Positions 41,945-50,642 of a stretch of 64,000 nucleotides of DNA are shown one piece after another; the stretch's first letter is position 1, and every line of letters starts with the position of its first letter. The notes under the pieces are model-generated. The model ran no database searches and was not told the origin of the DNA. It worked only from the letters and a program-made list of their open reading frames with translations. The stretch is from UBA6059 sp965227155 (GTDB lineage Bacteria; Bacteroidota; Bacteroidia; Cytophagales; Cyclobacteriaceae). The translations under genes and the position numbers were made by a program. The DNA lies in NCBI GenBank assembly GCA_965227155.1, contig OZ245731.1, positions 620,001 to 684,000 on the forward strand, written 5' to 3'.

Positions 41945-44739
41945 CTTAATAGCTCAACCGGTTTTTTCCCGAATCGCCTTTCATAAAGCTGATTAAACTG
42001 AGTTACATTTTTCATGCCTATTTCACGTGCTGCCTCTGTGGCGTTTTTGACTTTACCTTTTCGGATGAGCTCATCGGCAAACCTCAACCTCACCTCTCTG
42101 ATATATTCCAGGGGTGTCATAGCTGTCAGCTTTTTGATCATACGGTACACCTGCCTTTCTGAAGCGGCCATGGTATCTGCCAGCATAGCCACACTCAGAT
42201 TGGAATCAGCGATGCTGTTCACGATAAGGCTATCGATTTTCTTCAGCAAGCCAATTTCGATATGCTCGATATCATTGATGCGCTTGTCTAGAAGTTGGGC
42301 CGGTGTATTATTGTACCATTTGTCCTTTAGTGCCAAAAGGTTTTTCACCCTTTGCAGAAGTTCATGTTTATTAAAGGGCTTTTGAAGAAACTCGTTGATC
42401 CCCTGAAATAATACGCGCTCCTTGTCCTCATCGGTAGTGCGAGCAGAGATCACCAGCACCGGTATTTTTTTAAGCACTTCATCTTCACCCAGCGCTTCAA
42501 GGAGTTCAAAGCCATCCATCCAGGGCATCATCAGGTCAGTGATGACTAAATCTACCTTGTGTTTGTCGAGGATCTGCAAGGCTTCCTTGCCATGGCCTGC
42601 CTCCAACACCTTGTAGTCTTCACTGATCAAATCTCTGACATAGGCTCTTAACTCACTATGGTCTTCCACTACCAGTACAGCTTCTCTTTGGTCATCAGTA
42701 AACCCGGGGACGAGTTTATTCCTTGGAGCATTATCCTGCTTCGTATCGTTGGTTAACAGTTCGCTTCTTTCACGGCTAAAGGTGTTTTCGAAATAGCGCA
42801 GCGCATCTGTTTCATATACTTTGTTGCCAGGCACAGTCACTGTAAATGTAGTACCCACACCCAATTCACTTTCTACTGAAATTTCACCCTTATGCAAATC
42901 CACTATTTCTTTGACCAGGGCCAGCCCAATGCCTAGTCCTTCCCTAGATTGATAGTGCTTATTGGGGGATTGATAAAAACGATCGAAGATATGGGGCAAA
43001 CTATCCTCAGCAATACCTTCTCCTGTATCTGCCACTTTAGTATGGATCCACCCATCCTCATAGCTAAGTATTACTTGAATGGAATCTCCTCTGTGGCTAT
43101 GCTTAAATGCATTGGATATGAGATTAAACAGTACTTTCTCAAATTGACGGGTGTCGATATGAGCTTCTAATTCAAACTCATCCTCATCTTTATACATTAA
43201 TTCAATGCCCTTCAATTCAGCTGATGATTTAAATAAATTCACCAGCTCGGCCACAAATTGCTTATAAGCGATCTTCTCTCGATGAAGCTTTAGCTTGCCC
43301 TCTTCAAGCTTGGTTAGGTCGTTGATCTCATCCGTAAGATTTAGCAAACGGCGGCTATTGCGCTCAATAATCTCCAGATCATCCTGTGCATTCAATGTAA
43401 GGTGATTGCCTTCCTCGAGTTTAATGTTTTCGATATTGCCCATAATCAAAGCAAGAGGACTTCTCAGATCGTGCGATATATTGGCAAAAAAGCGTGATTT
43501 GGCTTTATCCAAAGCCTCCAGTTTTTTGGATTGAGCCTCTATCAGGTCCCTGTCTTTTTCGATTTGCAGCTTTTGCCCTTCAATTTTTTTAGATAGTCTG
43601 CTCTTGGTTATAAAAGCATAATAAGAAAGAATTGCGACCACCAGCAGTAAAAGGATACCAGCACCAATCAGAATGATAATCGTTTGCTGACGGGAAATAA
43701 TCTCTTCATTGAGCTTCGCCTGTTCTTTGAGATATTTGTTTTCGGCCTCTTTTTTTTCATTTTCATATTGAGCCCTCAGCCTTTCCACCTTTCTTATATT
43801 TTCCTCACCAAATATCTCTTCATTCAACTGAGTGTAATTTTGATGGTAAGCAAGTGCCTCCTCAAATTTACCGGTAGCTTCATTGACCTTACTGAGGGTC
43901 AGCATGGCCTTGCGTTGATCATTTTTTGAATTAATCTCATTGGCCTTTTGCAAGCTCAGGTTAGCATATCGCCGGCTTTCTTGATAATTGCCCATATCAT
44001 GGTAGATCAGAGCAATATTATTGTAGCAATAAACAGCAGCACTTTGATTATCCGTTTTCAGAGCCCTATCTATGGATCGATTATAATAATCCAATGATTG
44101 TTCAAAATCCTTATCAAGTCTAAAAACCTCGGCCATATCGATTTCTGTGGTAATTATGCCCTCAGTATCATTCATGGCTTCCCTTATTCCAAGGGTATAT
44201 TCAAACTGGTTCAAAGCAATTTCATATTCTCCTAAAGCTCTGTAGGCCCTACCCAGGTTCAGGTAGCAGTAGGCAGTCATAGAAGAATCATTTTGTTGTA
44301 TGGCAGTGGCGAGACCTTCCTTAAAATAATCCAGAGATCCTTCAAAATCGGATTGGTAGAGCGCCAGGTTGCCCAGATTGATAAGGGAATAGCCCCTTTG
44401 TGCCTCATTATTATGTTCCTCAGATAATCTGAATGCTGCCATATAGCTTTCAAATGCTCTGGTAAAATTGCCCAGGTTTCTATGGGCTATACCGATATAA
44501 TTATGACTTTGAATAAGTTGCTCAACTGCATTTATAGAGTCCGCAATTAAAAATGCCTTCTGTGCATAAAATAGCGTAGAATCCGGGTGGTTGTTTCTGT
44601 AGCCCCAAGCCTTATTGTTCAACTGATCGATTTTTACCGAATCGTCCAAATATTGATTGGGAAGTGCATGAATATCGTGACCATGCTGACAAAGCAAGGC
44701 CAATATCCCAATAAAAAATAAATAAATGGGGAATTTCAT
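41941..44739 (-). CDS. hybrid two-component regulator: TPR sensor, histidine kinase, receiver, AraC-type HTH
   Basis: A 932-residue hybrid regulator. A signal peptide (1-25) precedes TPR repeats (about 45-330), which replace the Y_Y_Y/propeller sensor of classic hybrids. A coiled coil leads into a membrane helix (about 353-375), then HisKA with phospho-acceptor His423 (ISHDLRSP), and HATPase with N-box Asn543, DTGEGI (571-576) and GLGIGLAL (601-608). The receiver has acidic pair Glu692/Asp693, Asp735 and Lys787. An AraC HTH lies at about 845-930. So one protein senses outside the cytoplasm and binds DNA. A terminator just upstream (44787-44819) separates it from the small gene beyond. A second gene of this type lies at 46824. 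Confidence 0.95.
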   Translation of the reverse strand: MKFPIYLFFIGILALLCQHGHDIHALPNQYLDDSVKIDQLNNKAWGYRNNHPDSTLFYAQKAFLIADSINAVEQLIQSHNYIGIAHRNLGNFTRAFESYMAAFRLSEEHNNEAQRGYSLINLGNLALYQSDFEGSLDYFKEGLATAIQQNDSSMTAYCYLNLGRAYRALGEYEIALNQFEYTLGIREAMNDTEGIITTEIDMAEVFRLDKDFEQSLDYYNRSIDRALKTDNQSAAVYCYNNIALIYHDMGNYQESRRYANLSLQKANEINSKNDQRKAMLTLSKVNEATGKFEEALAYHQNYTQLNEEIFGEENIRKVERLRAQYENEKKEAENKYLKEQAKLNEEIISRQQTIIILIGAGILLLLVVAILSYYAFITKSRLSKKIEGQKLQIEKDRDLIEAQSKKLEALDKAKSRFFANISHDLRSPLALIMGNIENIKLEEGNHLTLNAQDDLEIIERNSRRLLNLTDEINDLTKLEEGKLKLHREKIAYKQFVAELVNLFKSSAELKGIELMYKDEDEFELEAHIDTRQFEKVLFNLISNAFKHSHRGDSIQVILSYEDGWIHTKVADTGEGIAEDSLPHIFDRFYQSPNKHYQSREGLGIGLALVKEIVDLHKGEISVESELGVGTTFTVTVPGNKVYETDALRYFENTFSRERSELLTNDTKQDNAPRNKLVPGFTDDQREAVLVVEDHSELRAYVRDLISEDYKVLEAGHGKEALQILDKHKVDLVITDLMMPWMDGFELLEALGEDEVLKKIPVLVISARTTDEDKERVLFQGINEFLQKPFNKHELLQRVKNLLALKDKWYNNTPAQLLDKRINDIEHIEIGLLKKIDSLIVNSIADSNLSVAMLADTMAASERQVYRMIKKLTAMTPLEYIREVRLRFADELIRKGKVKNATEAAREIGMKNVTQFNQLYERRFGKKPVELLS

Positions 44740-44786
44740 GGATGACGCTGGTTGAAAAGCCTGATAAAAATAGGTATACCCCTTTA

Positions 44787-44819
44787 CAAAAAAAAGCCCC
44801 GGAGTACTACCCCGGGGTT
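44787..44819 (-). terminator. intrinsic terminator upstream of the hybrid regulator
   Basis: On the minus strand a GC-rich stem (44812-44817 with 44797-44802, extended by wobble pairs) with a 9-nt loop is followed by a run of 8 T (44795-44788). It would end the transcript of the small gene 44860-45051 and, if joined, of the deaminase gene. Confidence 0.75.
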
Positions 44820-44859
44820 CAACCAGCTATGGAAAGATTGGCCTTCTGCCAATATACTC

Positions 44860-45051
44860 TTATAAATATCTTGAATGCATTCTGTTTAATCGATCTGCGA
44901 TTGCCGTCATCACCTTTTCGTCAGACCTTTGAAAACTATCTAATAAGGTAAACCGTTCCGGGCATTTGCTACTTAAGGCTAGTACCTTAAAATCTCTGAG
45001 GTTTCCATATTGATAAGAGCTCAGAAGAGGATTGTACCAGATATAATTCAT
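44860..45051 (-). CDS. small uncharacterised protein (63 aa) beside the hybrid regulator
   Basis: A 63-residue product from ATG 45051 (a longer start at 45111 is less likely). It reads MNYIWYNPLLSSYQYGNL then KVLALSSKCPERFTLLDSF and ends in ADRLN-type residues. The WYN...YQ.G...L...S...F..L..F pattern resembles a small Bacteroidota family of unknown function that I recall only in general. Upstream lies the ATCCTG repeat array (45261-45308), and downstream the terminator. Both suggest a regulated monocistronic unit. Confidence 0.55.
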   Translation of the reverse strand: MNYIWYNPLLSSYQYGNLRDFKVLALSSKCPERFTLLDSFQRSDEKVMTAIADRLNRMHSRYL

Positions 45052-45173
45052 TGTTCTTTTCAAATGATTACATACCAAAGAAAAGAAGTGCTGAATTAAA
45101 AAATCTGACAACTTACTTCAATTTTCTGCCAATATTCATTGCTGGCAGATGAGTGAATTCTGAATACCGTAAA

Positions 45174-45191
45174 TGGCAGGATTTTGAATTT
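45174..45191. repeat. left arm of an 18-bp inverted repeat
   Basis: TGGCAGGATTTTGAATTT at 45174-45191 is the exact reverse complement of 45273-45290. The arms are 81 bp apart. The core is shared with the direct-repeat array to the right. Confidence 0.7.
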
Positions 45192-45260
45192 CTTGATTTA
45201 GTTATATTCGATATGAATAAAAGTATATTTTAGGGCTGATTGGTATGGAAATGAATAAAA

Positions 45261-45308
45261 ATCCTGTTTCTCAAATTCAAAATCCTGCCAGATGGCAACC
45301 GAATCCTG
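45261..45308. promoter_or_regulatory. three ATCCTG direct repeats with 21-bp period (candidate AraC-type operator)
   Basis: ATCCTG occurs at 45261, 45282 and 45303, exactly 21 bp apart (two helical turns), with AT-rich sequence before each and CC after two of them. AraC-type proteins bind direct half-sites at 21-bp spacing, and an AraC-domain hybrid regulator is encoded 0.5 kb away. Which protein binds is inference. Confidence 0.5.
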
Positions 45309-45312
45309 CCTT

Positions 45313-45744
45313 TTAGGATGCGAATTCTAAAATCAGCTTTTCACAGGCATCAGCCTCGATACCCCCTACTAATTTCATTCTACGAAAAGATCTGCGCTGC
45401 ACTTCATTGGCTTTCAGTAAAATTTGCTTCAGATGGCGGGTAGCAAATTCAATATTGGCACCATAATATATTTCATCTACTTCTGACCATATGGCGGCAC
45501 CCATACACATGGGGCATGGTTCACAGGTAGTATATAAAATAAGCTTATGTTTTTTCTCCAAAGGCAAGGCATCCAGCAACACATTGATCTCCGCATGGTG
45601 GATTTTTCCATCCACTGACCCGGTATTGGCGGCCTTGTAAATATCTGTACCATGCACGAGTACAGCCCCGAAAGGTGTTTGAGCAGCTTTAGCCACATCT
45701 ACGGCCTGAAGCATATACTGGCTATGAATATTTTCCTGACTCAC
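45313..45744 (-). CDS. nucleoside/base deaminase (CMP/dCMP-deaminase zinc fold)
   Basis: A 143-residue zinc deaminase. HAE (50-52) supplies a zinc ligand and the proton-shuttling glutamate; PCPMC (76-80; Cys77, Cys80) supplies the other two ligands. This is the arrangement of cytosine/guanine deaminase and TadA-type enzymes. The C-terminal end (RRMKLVGGIEADACEKLI) lacks features that would fix tRNA adenosine versus free base as substrate; guanine deaminase or a general nucleoside deaminase are both open. Start is GTG 45744. Confidence 0.88.
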   Translation of the reverse strand: MSQENIHSQYMLQAVDVAKAAQTPFGAVLVHGTDIYKAANTGSVDGKIHHAEINVLLDALPLEKKHKLILYTTCEPCPMCMGAAIWSEVDEIYYGANIEFATRHLKQILLKANEVQRRSFRRMKLVGGIEADACEKLILEFAS

Positions 45745-45824
45745 AATACCTAGATTTTATTGAGTAGTAGTGAAATAAAAATAAATCAGCGGATGAAAGT
45801 AAATAATAAAGTGTAGAAAAAGAA

Positions 45825-45845
45825 AAAGCCCTTAAAAAGGGCTTT
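45825..45845 (-). terminator. intrinsic terminator of tRNA-Lys
   Basis: AAAGCCCTT (45825-45833) and AAGGGCTTT (45837-45845) pair perfectly around a 3-nt loop. On the minus strand the stem is followed by TTCTTTTTC-type T-rich sequence. It lies just past the 3' end of tRNA-Lys. Confidence 0.8.
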
Positions 45846-45848
45846 GAG

Positions 45849-45921
45849 TGATTCGCCCGGGGCTCGAACCCGGGACCCTCTCCTTAAAAGGGAGATGCTC
45901 TGCCAGCTGAGCTAGCGAATC
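45849..45921 (-). tRNA. tRNA-Lys (anticodon TTT)
   Basis: The minus strand reads GATTCGC at the 5' end (45921) and GCGAATC plus discriminator A at the 3' end (45849); the acceptor stem is fully paired. The anticodon loop is CTTTTAA with anticodon TTT, and the T-arm is CCGGG-TTCGAGC-CCCGG. CCA is not encoded. An intrinsic terminator follows directly. Confidence 0.97.
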
Positions 45922-45991
45922 ATATTTCAGTAAGCAATTGATAAGGCTTAATGTTTACAATTTCTCAAGCCCTTTTAGTAATTTGCGGTTG

Positions 45992-46022
45992 CAAAAGTAG
46001 GTAGAAGGATTTCAAATAACAA
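45992..46022 (-). promoter_or_regulatory. Bacteroidota-type promoter for tRNA-Lys
   Basis: On the minus strand TTG (46022-46020) and TACTTTTG (45999-45992) are separated by 20 bp, the same spacing as in the tRNA-Leu promoter. The leader to the mature 5' end is about 64 nt. It overlaps the 5' flank of the plus-strand gene at 46026. Confidence 0.6.
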
Positions 46023-46025
46023 CCC

Positions 46026-46754
46026 ATGCTAAGCAAAAAAATTAGATTTCTGCTCATGCTTTTTTTCGGTTGCTTTCAGCTCTCCTGGGCTCAACCATCG
46101 TCTGGCCTTTTAAACCAGGCGGATTCCCTGTTTGCACAGCGTAAGTATACGGAATCTTACGAGCTATACGAGCAGCTATTCGAAGAAGAAAAACTATATA
46201 CCAGCCAGATGCTTTTGAAAATGGCCTACATCAAAGAAGGGTTAGGCCAGTACGAGATGGCTCTATTTTATTTACAGACCTATTATTTAAAAACCTACGA
46301 TGATCTGGTGCTGGATAAAATGAATAAAATTTCGGAGCAACAAAACCTGTCTGGATACGAACAGGATGACCTAAGCTATTTGCTTACACAACTCAGAAAA
46401 TACTATGTGGAAATAGTATATGGGCTAATGATGGCAATAAGCCTTTTCATGTTTATAATGGTATGGAAGCGTTTCAAAAGCCACAGCAGACCGCTCTACT
46501 CTGCCATTTTCACCAGTTTACTCGTATTGCTCCTGGGCATTATTGTTAATTACGGTCAACCTTTTCAGGAAGGCATAGTCGCTCAAAATAAAGTCTACCT
46601 AATGGAAGGTCCAAGCGCTGGTTCTGACCTGGTAACCATCATCGATAAAGGACATAAAGTTGATATCTTGGACGAAGAAAATATTTGGACCCTTATCCGT
46701 CATAATGATCAACTGGCTTACGTTAGAAGCAATAGCTTGCTAAGAATACGATAA
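46026..46754 (+). CDS. TPR-like and SH3-domain membrane protein (BatE-like architecture)
   Basis: A 242-residue protein with a signal peptide (about 1-22, ending WAQ), a helical TPR-like region (about 25-105, ADSLFAQRKYTESYELYEQL), two membrane helices (about 131-150 and 160-178) and a C-terminal bacterial SH3 domain (about 188-242, VYLMEGPSAGSDLVTIIDKG, AYVRSNSLL). This order is like that of BatE proteins of Bacteroidota, although no BatA-D genes are near. Function is unknown; SH3 and TPR parts suggest protein or cell-wall contacts. Confidence 0.85.
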   Translation: MLSKKIRFLLMLFFGCFQLSWAQPSSGLLNQADSLFAQRKYTESYELYEQLFEEEKLYTSQMLLKMAYIKEGLGQYEMALFYLQTYYLKTYDDLVLDKMNKISEQQNLSGYEQDDLSYLLTQLRKYYVEIVYGLMMAISLFMFIMVWKRFKSHSRPLYSAIFTSLLVLLLGIIVNYGQPFQEGIVAQNKVYLMEGPSAGSDLVTIIDKGHKVDILDEENIWTLIRHNDQLAYVRSNSLLRIR

Positions 46755-46823
46755 AATCAAATTTTAGACAGCTCCCAGATAAAAGCTCCTGCCTTCTAAT
46801 TCATTTTCTGCTTATATTTAACA

Positions 46824-49697
46824 ATGCAGTCAGTCAATCGTGGAATTATCAGCCTGATGCTGATACTATTTCTTGCTTTCAATTCGTACGCCCAATTAGA
46901 TAGCCTGCAAAAGGTACTGCAGTCTAACAATATTTCTGATTCTCTCAGGGTAGCGCTTCATATTGAGCTGGCATTACTGGACAACAATAGCGAAAGGTGC
47001 TTCGAAAATGCCAAATCAGCTGTAAGACTGGCCGGTGAAATGGAATATGATTTTCTAAGGGCCAATAGCTATTTTACCATGGGCCGCCTGATGGCATTTT
47101 ACAATAATGATTATGACTCAGCAAAACATTATTATGAACTGGCTCGCAGATATTTCGACCCGGAGAAAGACAAGAACTACCTGGCTGATATCATAAGAAG
47201 AACCGGGCATTTTTACTCTTATCAGGATAACCATGCCATGGCGATGGAGATGTATCTTCAGGCACTTGATGTTTTTGAGGAGGTTGGAGACCAATTGAGA
47301 ACTGCCCATACCTACAATGACATTGCAAACTCTAACAATTACCTTGGCGCACATGAAAAAGCTTTAGAAGATTACCAAAAGGCATTAAATCTCTATAATG
47401 AAATAGCAGATGCCGCAGGTGAAGCAATGGTTTTGAGCAATATGGCGATCATCTATTGTGAGGAAGATCAGATTGATGATTGCAAAAAGACCTACAAGAA
47501 TGTCATAGAAATCTATAAGGCACTTGGTAACAAGGCATCCCTCGGAAGTAACTACACTAGTCTGGGTGCACTTTATATTGATACTGACCAAAGAGATAGT
47601 GCTTATTATTATCTTAAGAAAGGCGAATCATTGATCAGAGAGGCCGGAGACACCAGAGAAATGGGCTTTAACAGACAATTTCTCGGCCAGTACTACACAA
47701 AAATTGGTGACTATGACAATGCCATTGCTGCATTTAAAGCAGCATTGCAGATTGCCGATCAACTACAAATCGTTCAACTTGCGATCAATAACAATGGCTA
47801 CCTTGCTGAAGCCTACGAACTCAAAAAAGACTTTGAGAATGCACTTAAATATCACAAGATAGAGGATGAAATTTCCGATAGCGTATTTACCCTTAGTCAG
47901 AACCGGCAGTTTAATGAAATTCAGGCCAAGTATGAAAACGCAAGGCAGGCTGCAGAAAATCAGAAATTAAAAAACGAGGCTGAACTTCAAAAAGCGCAGT
48001 TGCAACGTCAGAAAATTTACAATACCTCCCTGGCTGTAATTGTATTCATCATTCTGATTTCCGCTATTGTGCTATTTGTAGCCTACAGAAAGATATTATC
48101 CCAGAAAAAACAGGCTGAGAAGGACCGGGAAATTATCAGTGAGCAGGCTGCCAAGCTTGAAAAAAGTGACCAATTAAAATCGAAGTTTTTTGGCAACATC
48201 TCACACGAACTGCGTACGCCACTCACAATCTTGCTGGGTATGATTGAGAATCTATCTAAAAGCAACAGTTCAAAACTTTCAGACGAGGATAAAGAAAAGC
48301 TGGAGCTTGCCAAGAGTCATGGCGGTAAAATTCAGAAACTGATTGATGAGGTGTTTGAATTAACTAAAATGGAGGTAAACAATGTCAACATTGATGCAAA
48401 GTCGACACGGATATTACCGGTACTCGAGCGCATTGTATTCTCCTTCCACTCGTTGGCAGAAGAAAAGAAAATCGATTTGAATATCAGCTACGGCCAAATC
48501 CACAATATCCATGTGGACCTGGATATATCAAAGTTTGAGAAAATAATCAACAACCTGATTATCAATGCCTTGAAGTTTACGCCGGAAGAGGGCACTGTTA
48601 CCGTTAAGGTTAGTCATAATCAGGATAGAAATTTTCTTATTATCGATGTACAGGACACGGGTATTGGTATTCCCGAGGAGGAGCTTAAATATATTTTTGA
48701 TCGATTTTACCAGGTATCATTGGATGGCACCCTACCCAACCCGGGTACGGGGCTGGGTTTGGCTATGGCTAAGGAACTCACGGAGCTTCATGGTGGCACC
48801 ATCACCGCTACTAGCATGATTGGTCAGGGAAGTGTGTTTTCTGTGGCACTTCCAGTATCCAGCGAGAGCATTAATCCTGTAAAAGAAGATTCAGCAATCA
48901 ATAAAACGGAGCAATTGCTTGAATACCTGATGGCAGACATCAATGCCTCGGGCCTTAATAAAATCATGATAGTAGAGGATAATCCCGATATGCGGGAGTA
49001 CCTCAATATTGTTTTTAAAGATGATTTTAAGTTGGTGTTTTGCCAAAATGGTGAAGAGGCGCTCGAAAAATTAAAACACACTCAGGTAAGTTTGATTATT
49101 TCGGATCTCATGATGCCAAAAATGGACGGTGCCACATTGCTAGAAAATTTAAAAGCTGATGAGGAGTTACGGCAGATCCCTGTCATCATACTCACCGCTA
49201 AATTGGGCGAGCAGGATAAGCTACACGCCCTGAGAATGGGCGTAGATGATTACATCACAAAGCCCTTTAGTGCTGAAGAAATCAAAGTGAGGGTACAGGT
49301 TTTGATTAAGAACTACCTTAGCCGCAGGCAATGGCACCAAAAAGAAGATGAGATTGAGGTGGTCTCTTCGGATGATGATAATCTTATCGTTCAAATTAGG
49401 GATTATATCAAGGCCAATATTGGCAACTATAATATCAATATCGCTCAGATTGCAGATCATCTGGCTATGAGTGAGCGACAATTGTACAGGAAAATCGGAA
49501 CCTCTACAGGGCTGACGCCAAATCAGTTGATCCGGGAAATAAAGCTCCAATATGCGATGGAACTCCTGCAAAAGAAAGCAGTAAGTAAGGTATCTGCCCT
49601 CTCTAAAGAGGTAGGCTTTGAGAGTAGTGCCTATTTTTCGAGGTTGTTTTTTGAGCGATTTGGGAAAAAACCACAGGCTTACCTTGAGTCTGCCTAA
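46824..49697 (+). CDS. hybrid two-component regulator: TPR sensor, histidine kinase, receiver, AraC-type HTH (second copy)
   Basis: A 957-residue protein with the same order of domains as the gene at 41941: signal peptide (1-23), TPR repeats (about 75-345), coiled coil and membrane helix (about 401-421), HisKA with His461 (ISHELRTP), HATPase (NNLIINALKF, DTGIGIP, GTGLGLAM), receiver with Asp761 and Lys813, and an AraC HTH (about 855-950). The two proteins are diverged through the sensor region, so they likely sense different cues. It is on the opposite strand from its relative and about 70 bp after the SH3 gene, which may be co-transcribed. Its stop touches the convergent SDR stop. Confidence 0.95.
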   Translation: MQSVNRGIISLMLILFLAFNSYAQLDSLQKVLQSNNISDSLRVALHIELALLDNNSERCFENAKSAVRLAGEMEYDFLRANSYFTMGRLMAFYNNDYDSAKHYYELARRYFDPEKDKNYLADIIRRTGHFYSYQDNHAMAMEMYLQALDVFEEVGDQLRTAHTYNDIANSNNYLGAHEKALEDYQKALNLYNEIADAAGEAMVLSNMAIIYCEEDQIDDCKKTYKNVIEIYKALGNKASLGSNYTSLGALYIDTDQRDSAYYYLKKGESLIREAGDTREMGFNRQFLGQYYTKIGDYDNAIAAFKAALQIADQLQIVQLAINNNGYLAEAYELKKDFENALKYHKIEDEISDSVFTLSQNRQFNEIQAKYENARQAAENQKLKNEAELQKAQLQRQKIYNTSLAVIVFIILISAIVLFVAYRKILSQKKQAEKDREIISEQAAKLEKSDQLKSKFFGNISHELRTPLTILLGMIENLSKSNSSKLSDEDKEKLELAKSHGGKIQKLIDEVFELTKMEVNNVNIDAKSTRILPVLERIVFSFHSLAEEKKIDLNISYGQIHNIHVDLDISKFEKIINNLIINALKFTPEEGTVTVKVSHNQDRNFLIIDVQDTGIGIPEEELKYIFDRFYQVSLDGTLPNPGTGLGLAMAKELTELHGGTITATSMIGQGSVFSVALPVSSESINPVKEDSAINKTEQLLEYLMADINASGLNKIMIVEDNPDMREYLNIVFKDDFKLVFCQNGEEALEKLKHTQVSLIISDLMMPKMDGATLLENLKADEELRQIPVIILTAKLGEQDKLHALRMGVDDYITKPFSAEEIKVRVQVLIKNYLSRRQWHQKEDEIEVVSSDDDNLIVQIRDYIKANIGNYNINIAQIADHLAMSERQLYRKIGTSTGLTPNQLIREIKLQYAMELLQKKAVSKVSALSKEVGFESSAYFSRLFFERFGKKPQAYLESA

Positions 49698-50504
49698 CTA
49701 TTTAAAAGGTGAATCCGGCTCTTTGGCCATTACATTGTAAACAATCTTATCCATCCTGCCGGGGATAATTTTATTCAACCACACTGCTAACTTGCCTTGT
49801 GTGGTCAATATCAGATCCCTTTTACGCTTCACGGTTGCTTTGTAGATAGCCTGTGCAACTTCTGCGGCGGTCATCATACTCTGCTCATCGCGCGGGGACT
49901 CACCCTGTACCTCACCTGAAGCCGTCAATGCTGTATTTCTAATGTTGGTACCAGTAAAACCCGGACAAGCTACCAGCACATGCACACCCTTTTTCATTAC
50001 CTCCGTTCTCAGGGCTTCATAAAATCCTTGCATTGCATACTTGGAGGCTGTATAAGCGCTACGTGCCGGTGTGCCTCTATGTCCATTGATAGAAGAAACC
50101 CCTATGATTGACCCTTTTGATTTGATGATATGTGGCAGTGCATATTTTGTAGCATATAAAGCTCCATAAAAGTTGATATCCATTACTTGCTTAAAAACCT
50201 GCAGTGAAAGATCCTCAAAAAGTGCCCGCATGGATATTCCGGCATTGCATATCAAGATATCTAGGGAAGCAAATTTTTGGATGGTCTCCTCAATCAATTT
50301 CTTGTTATCATCCTCACTGGCCGCATCCAGTACAAGGCCCAGGTTCTCTATGCCATTTTTAGACAATTCGTCTGAAACCAGGTTTACTCTTTCTTCATTC
50401 CTTCCAGTAAATACGATTTTGGAGCCCTTTTGCCCAAATTCCAGGGCCAGAGCTTTTCCTATTCCTGAAGATGCACCGGTGATCACTACCACTTTGTCCT
50501 GCAT
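49698..50504 (-). CDS. short-chain dehydrogenase/reductase (SDR) family oxidoreductase
   Basis: From ATG 50504 the product is 268 residues (a longer start at 50543 adds a non-conserved tail). It has the nucleotide loop VVITGASSGIGKALA, the NAG motif (LICNAGISMRA), and the catalytic Ser-Tyr-Lys set (GVSSINGHRGTP; YTASKYAMQGF). The pattern fits the classical SDR group of membrane-near lipid or steroid-type dehydrogenases ('SDR family NAD(P)-dependent'). Substrate is unknown. It is divergent from the PLP enzyme gene across about 140 bp. Confidence 0.93.
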   Translation of the reverse strand: MQDKVVVITGASSGIGKALALEFGQKGSKIVFTGRNEERVNLVSDELSKNGIENLGLVLDAASEDDNKKLIEETIQKFASLDILICNAGISMRALFEDLSLQVFKQVMDINFYGALYATKYALPHIIKSKGSIIGVSSINGHRGTPARSAYTASKYAMQGFYEALRTEVMKKGVHVLVACPGFTGTNIRNTALTASGEVQGESPRDEQSMMTAAEVAQAIYKATVKRKRDLILTTQGKLAVWLNKIIPGRMDKIVYNVMAKEPDSPFK

Positions 50505-50642
50505 ATTGCTTTTTATTTTATGCCAGATACAAACATAAATCACCTTTGGCAGGCATTCTGCAAAAATTTGATTCTATTGTATGTATTAAAATCAATTGAT
50601 ATAGTTGTCTGCATAGCGATGATTAATTTAGCCTAAAAAGGT

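Noticed and set aside
45051..45111. Longer start for the 63-aa gene
   Set aside because: The added 20 residues look random and the WYN pattern begins at the internal ATG.
45174..45310. Repeats as a small CRISPR array
   Set aside because: Repeat core is only 6-10 bp, spacing is constant at 21 bp including the repeat, and there are no cas genes.
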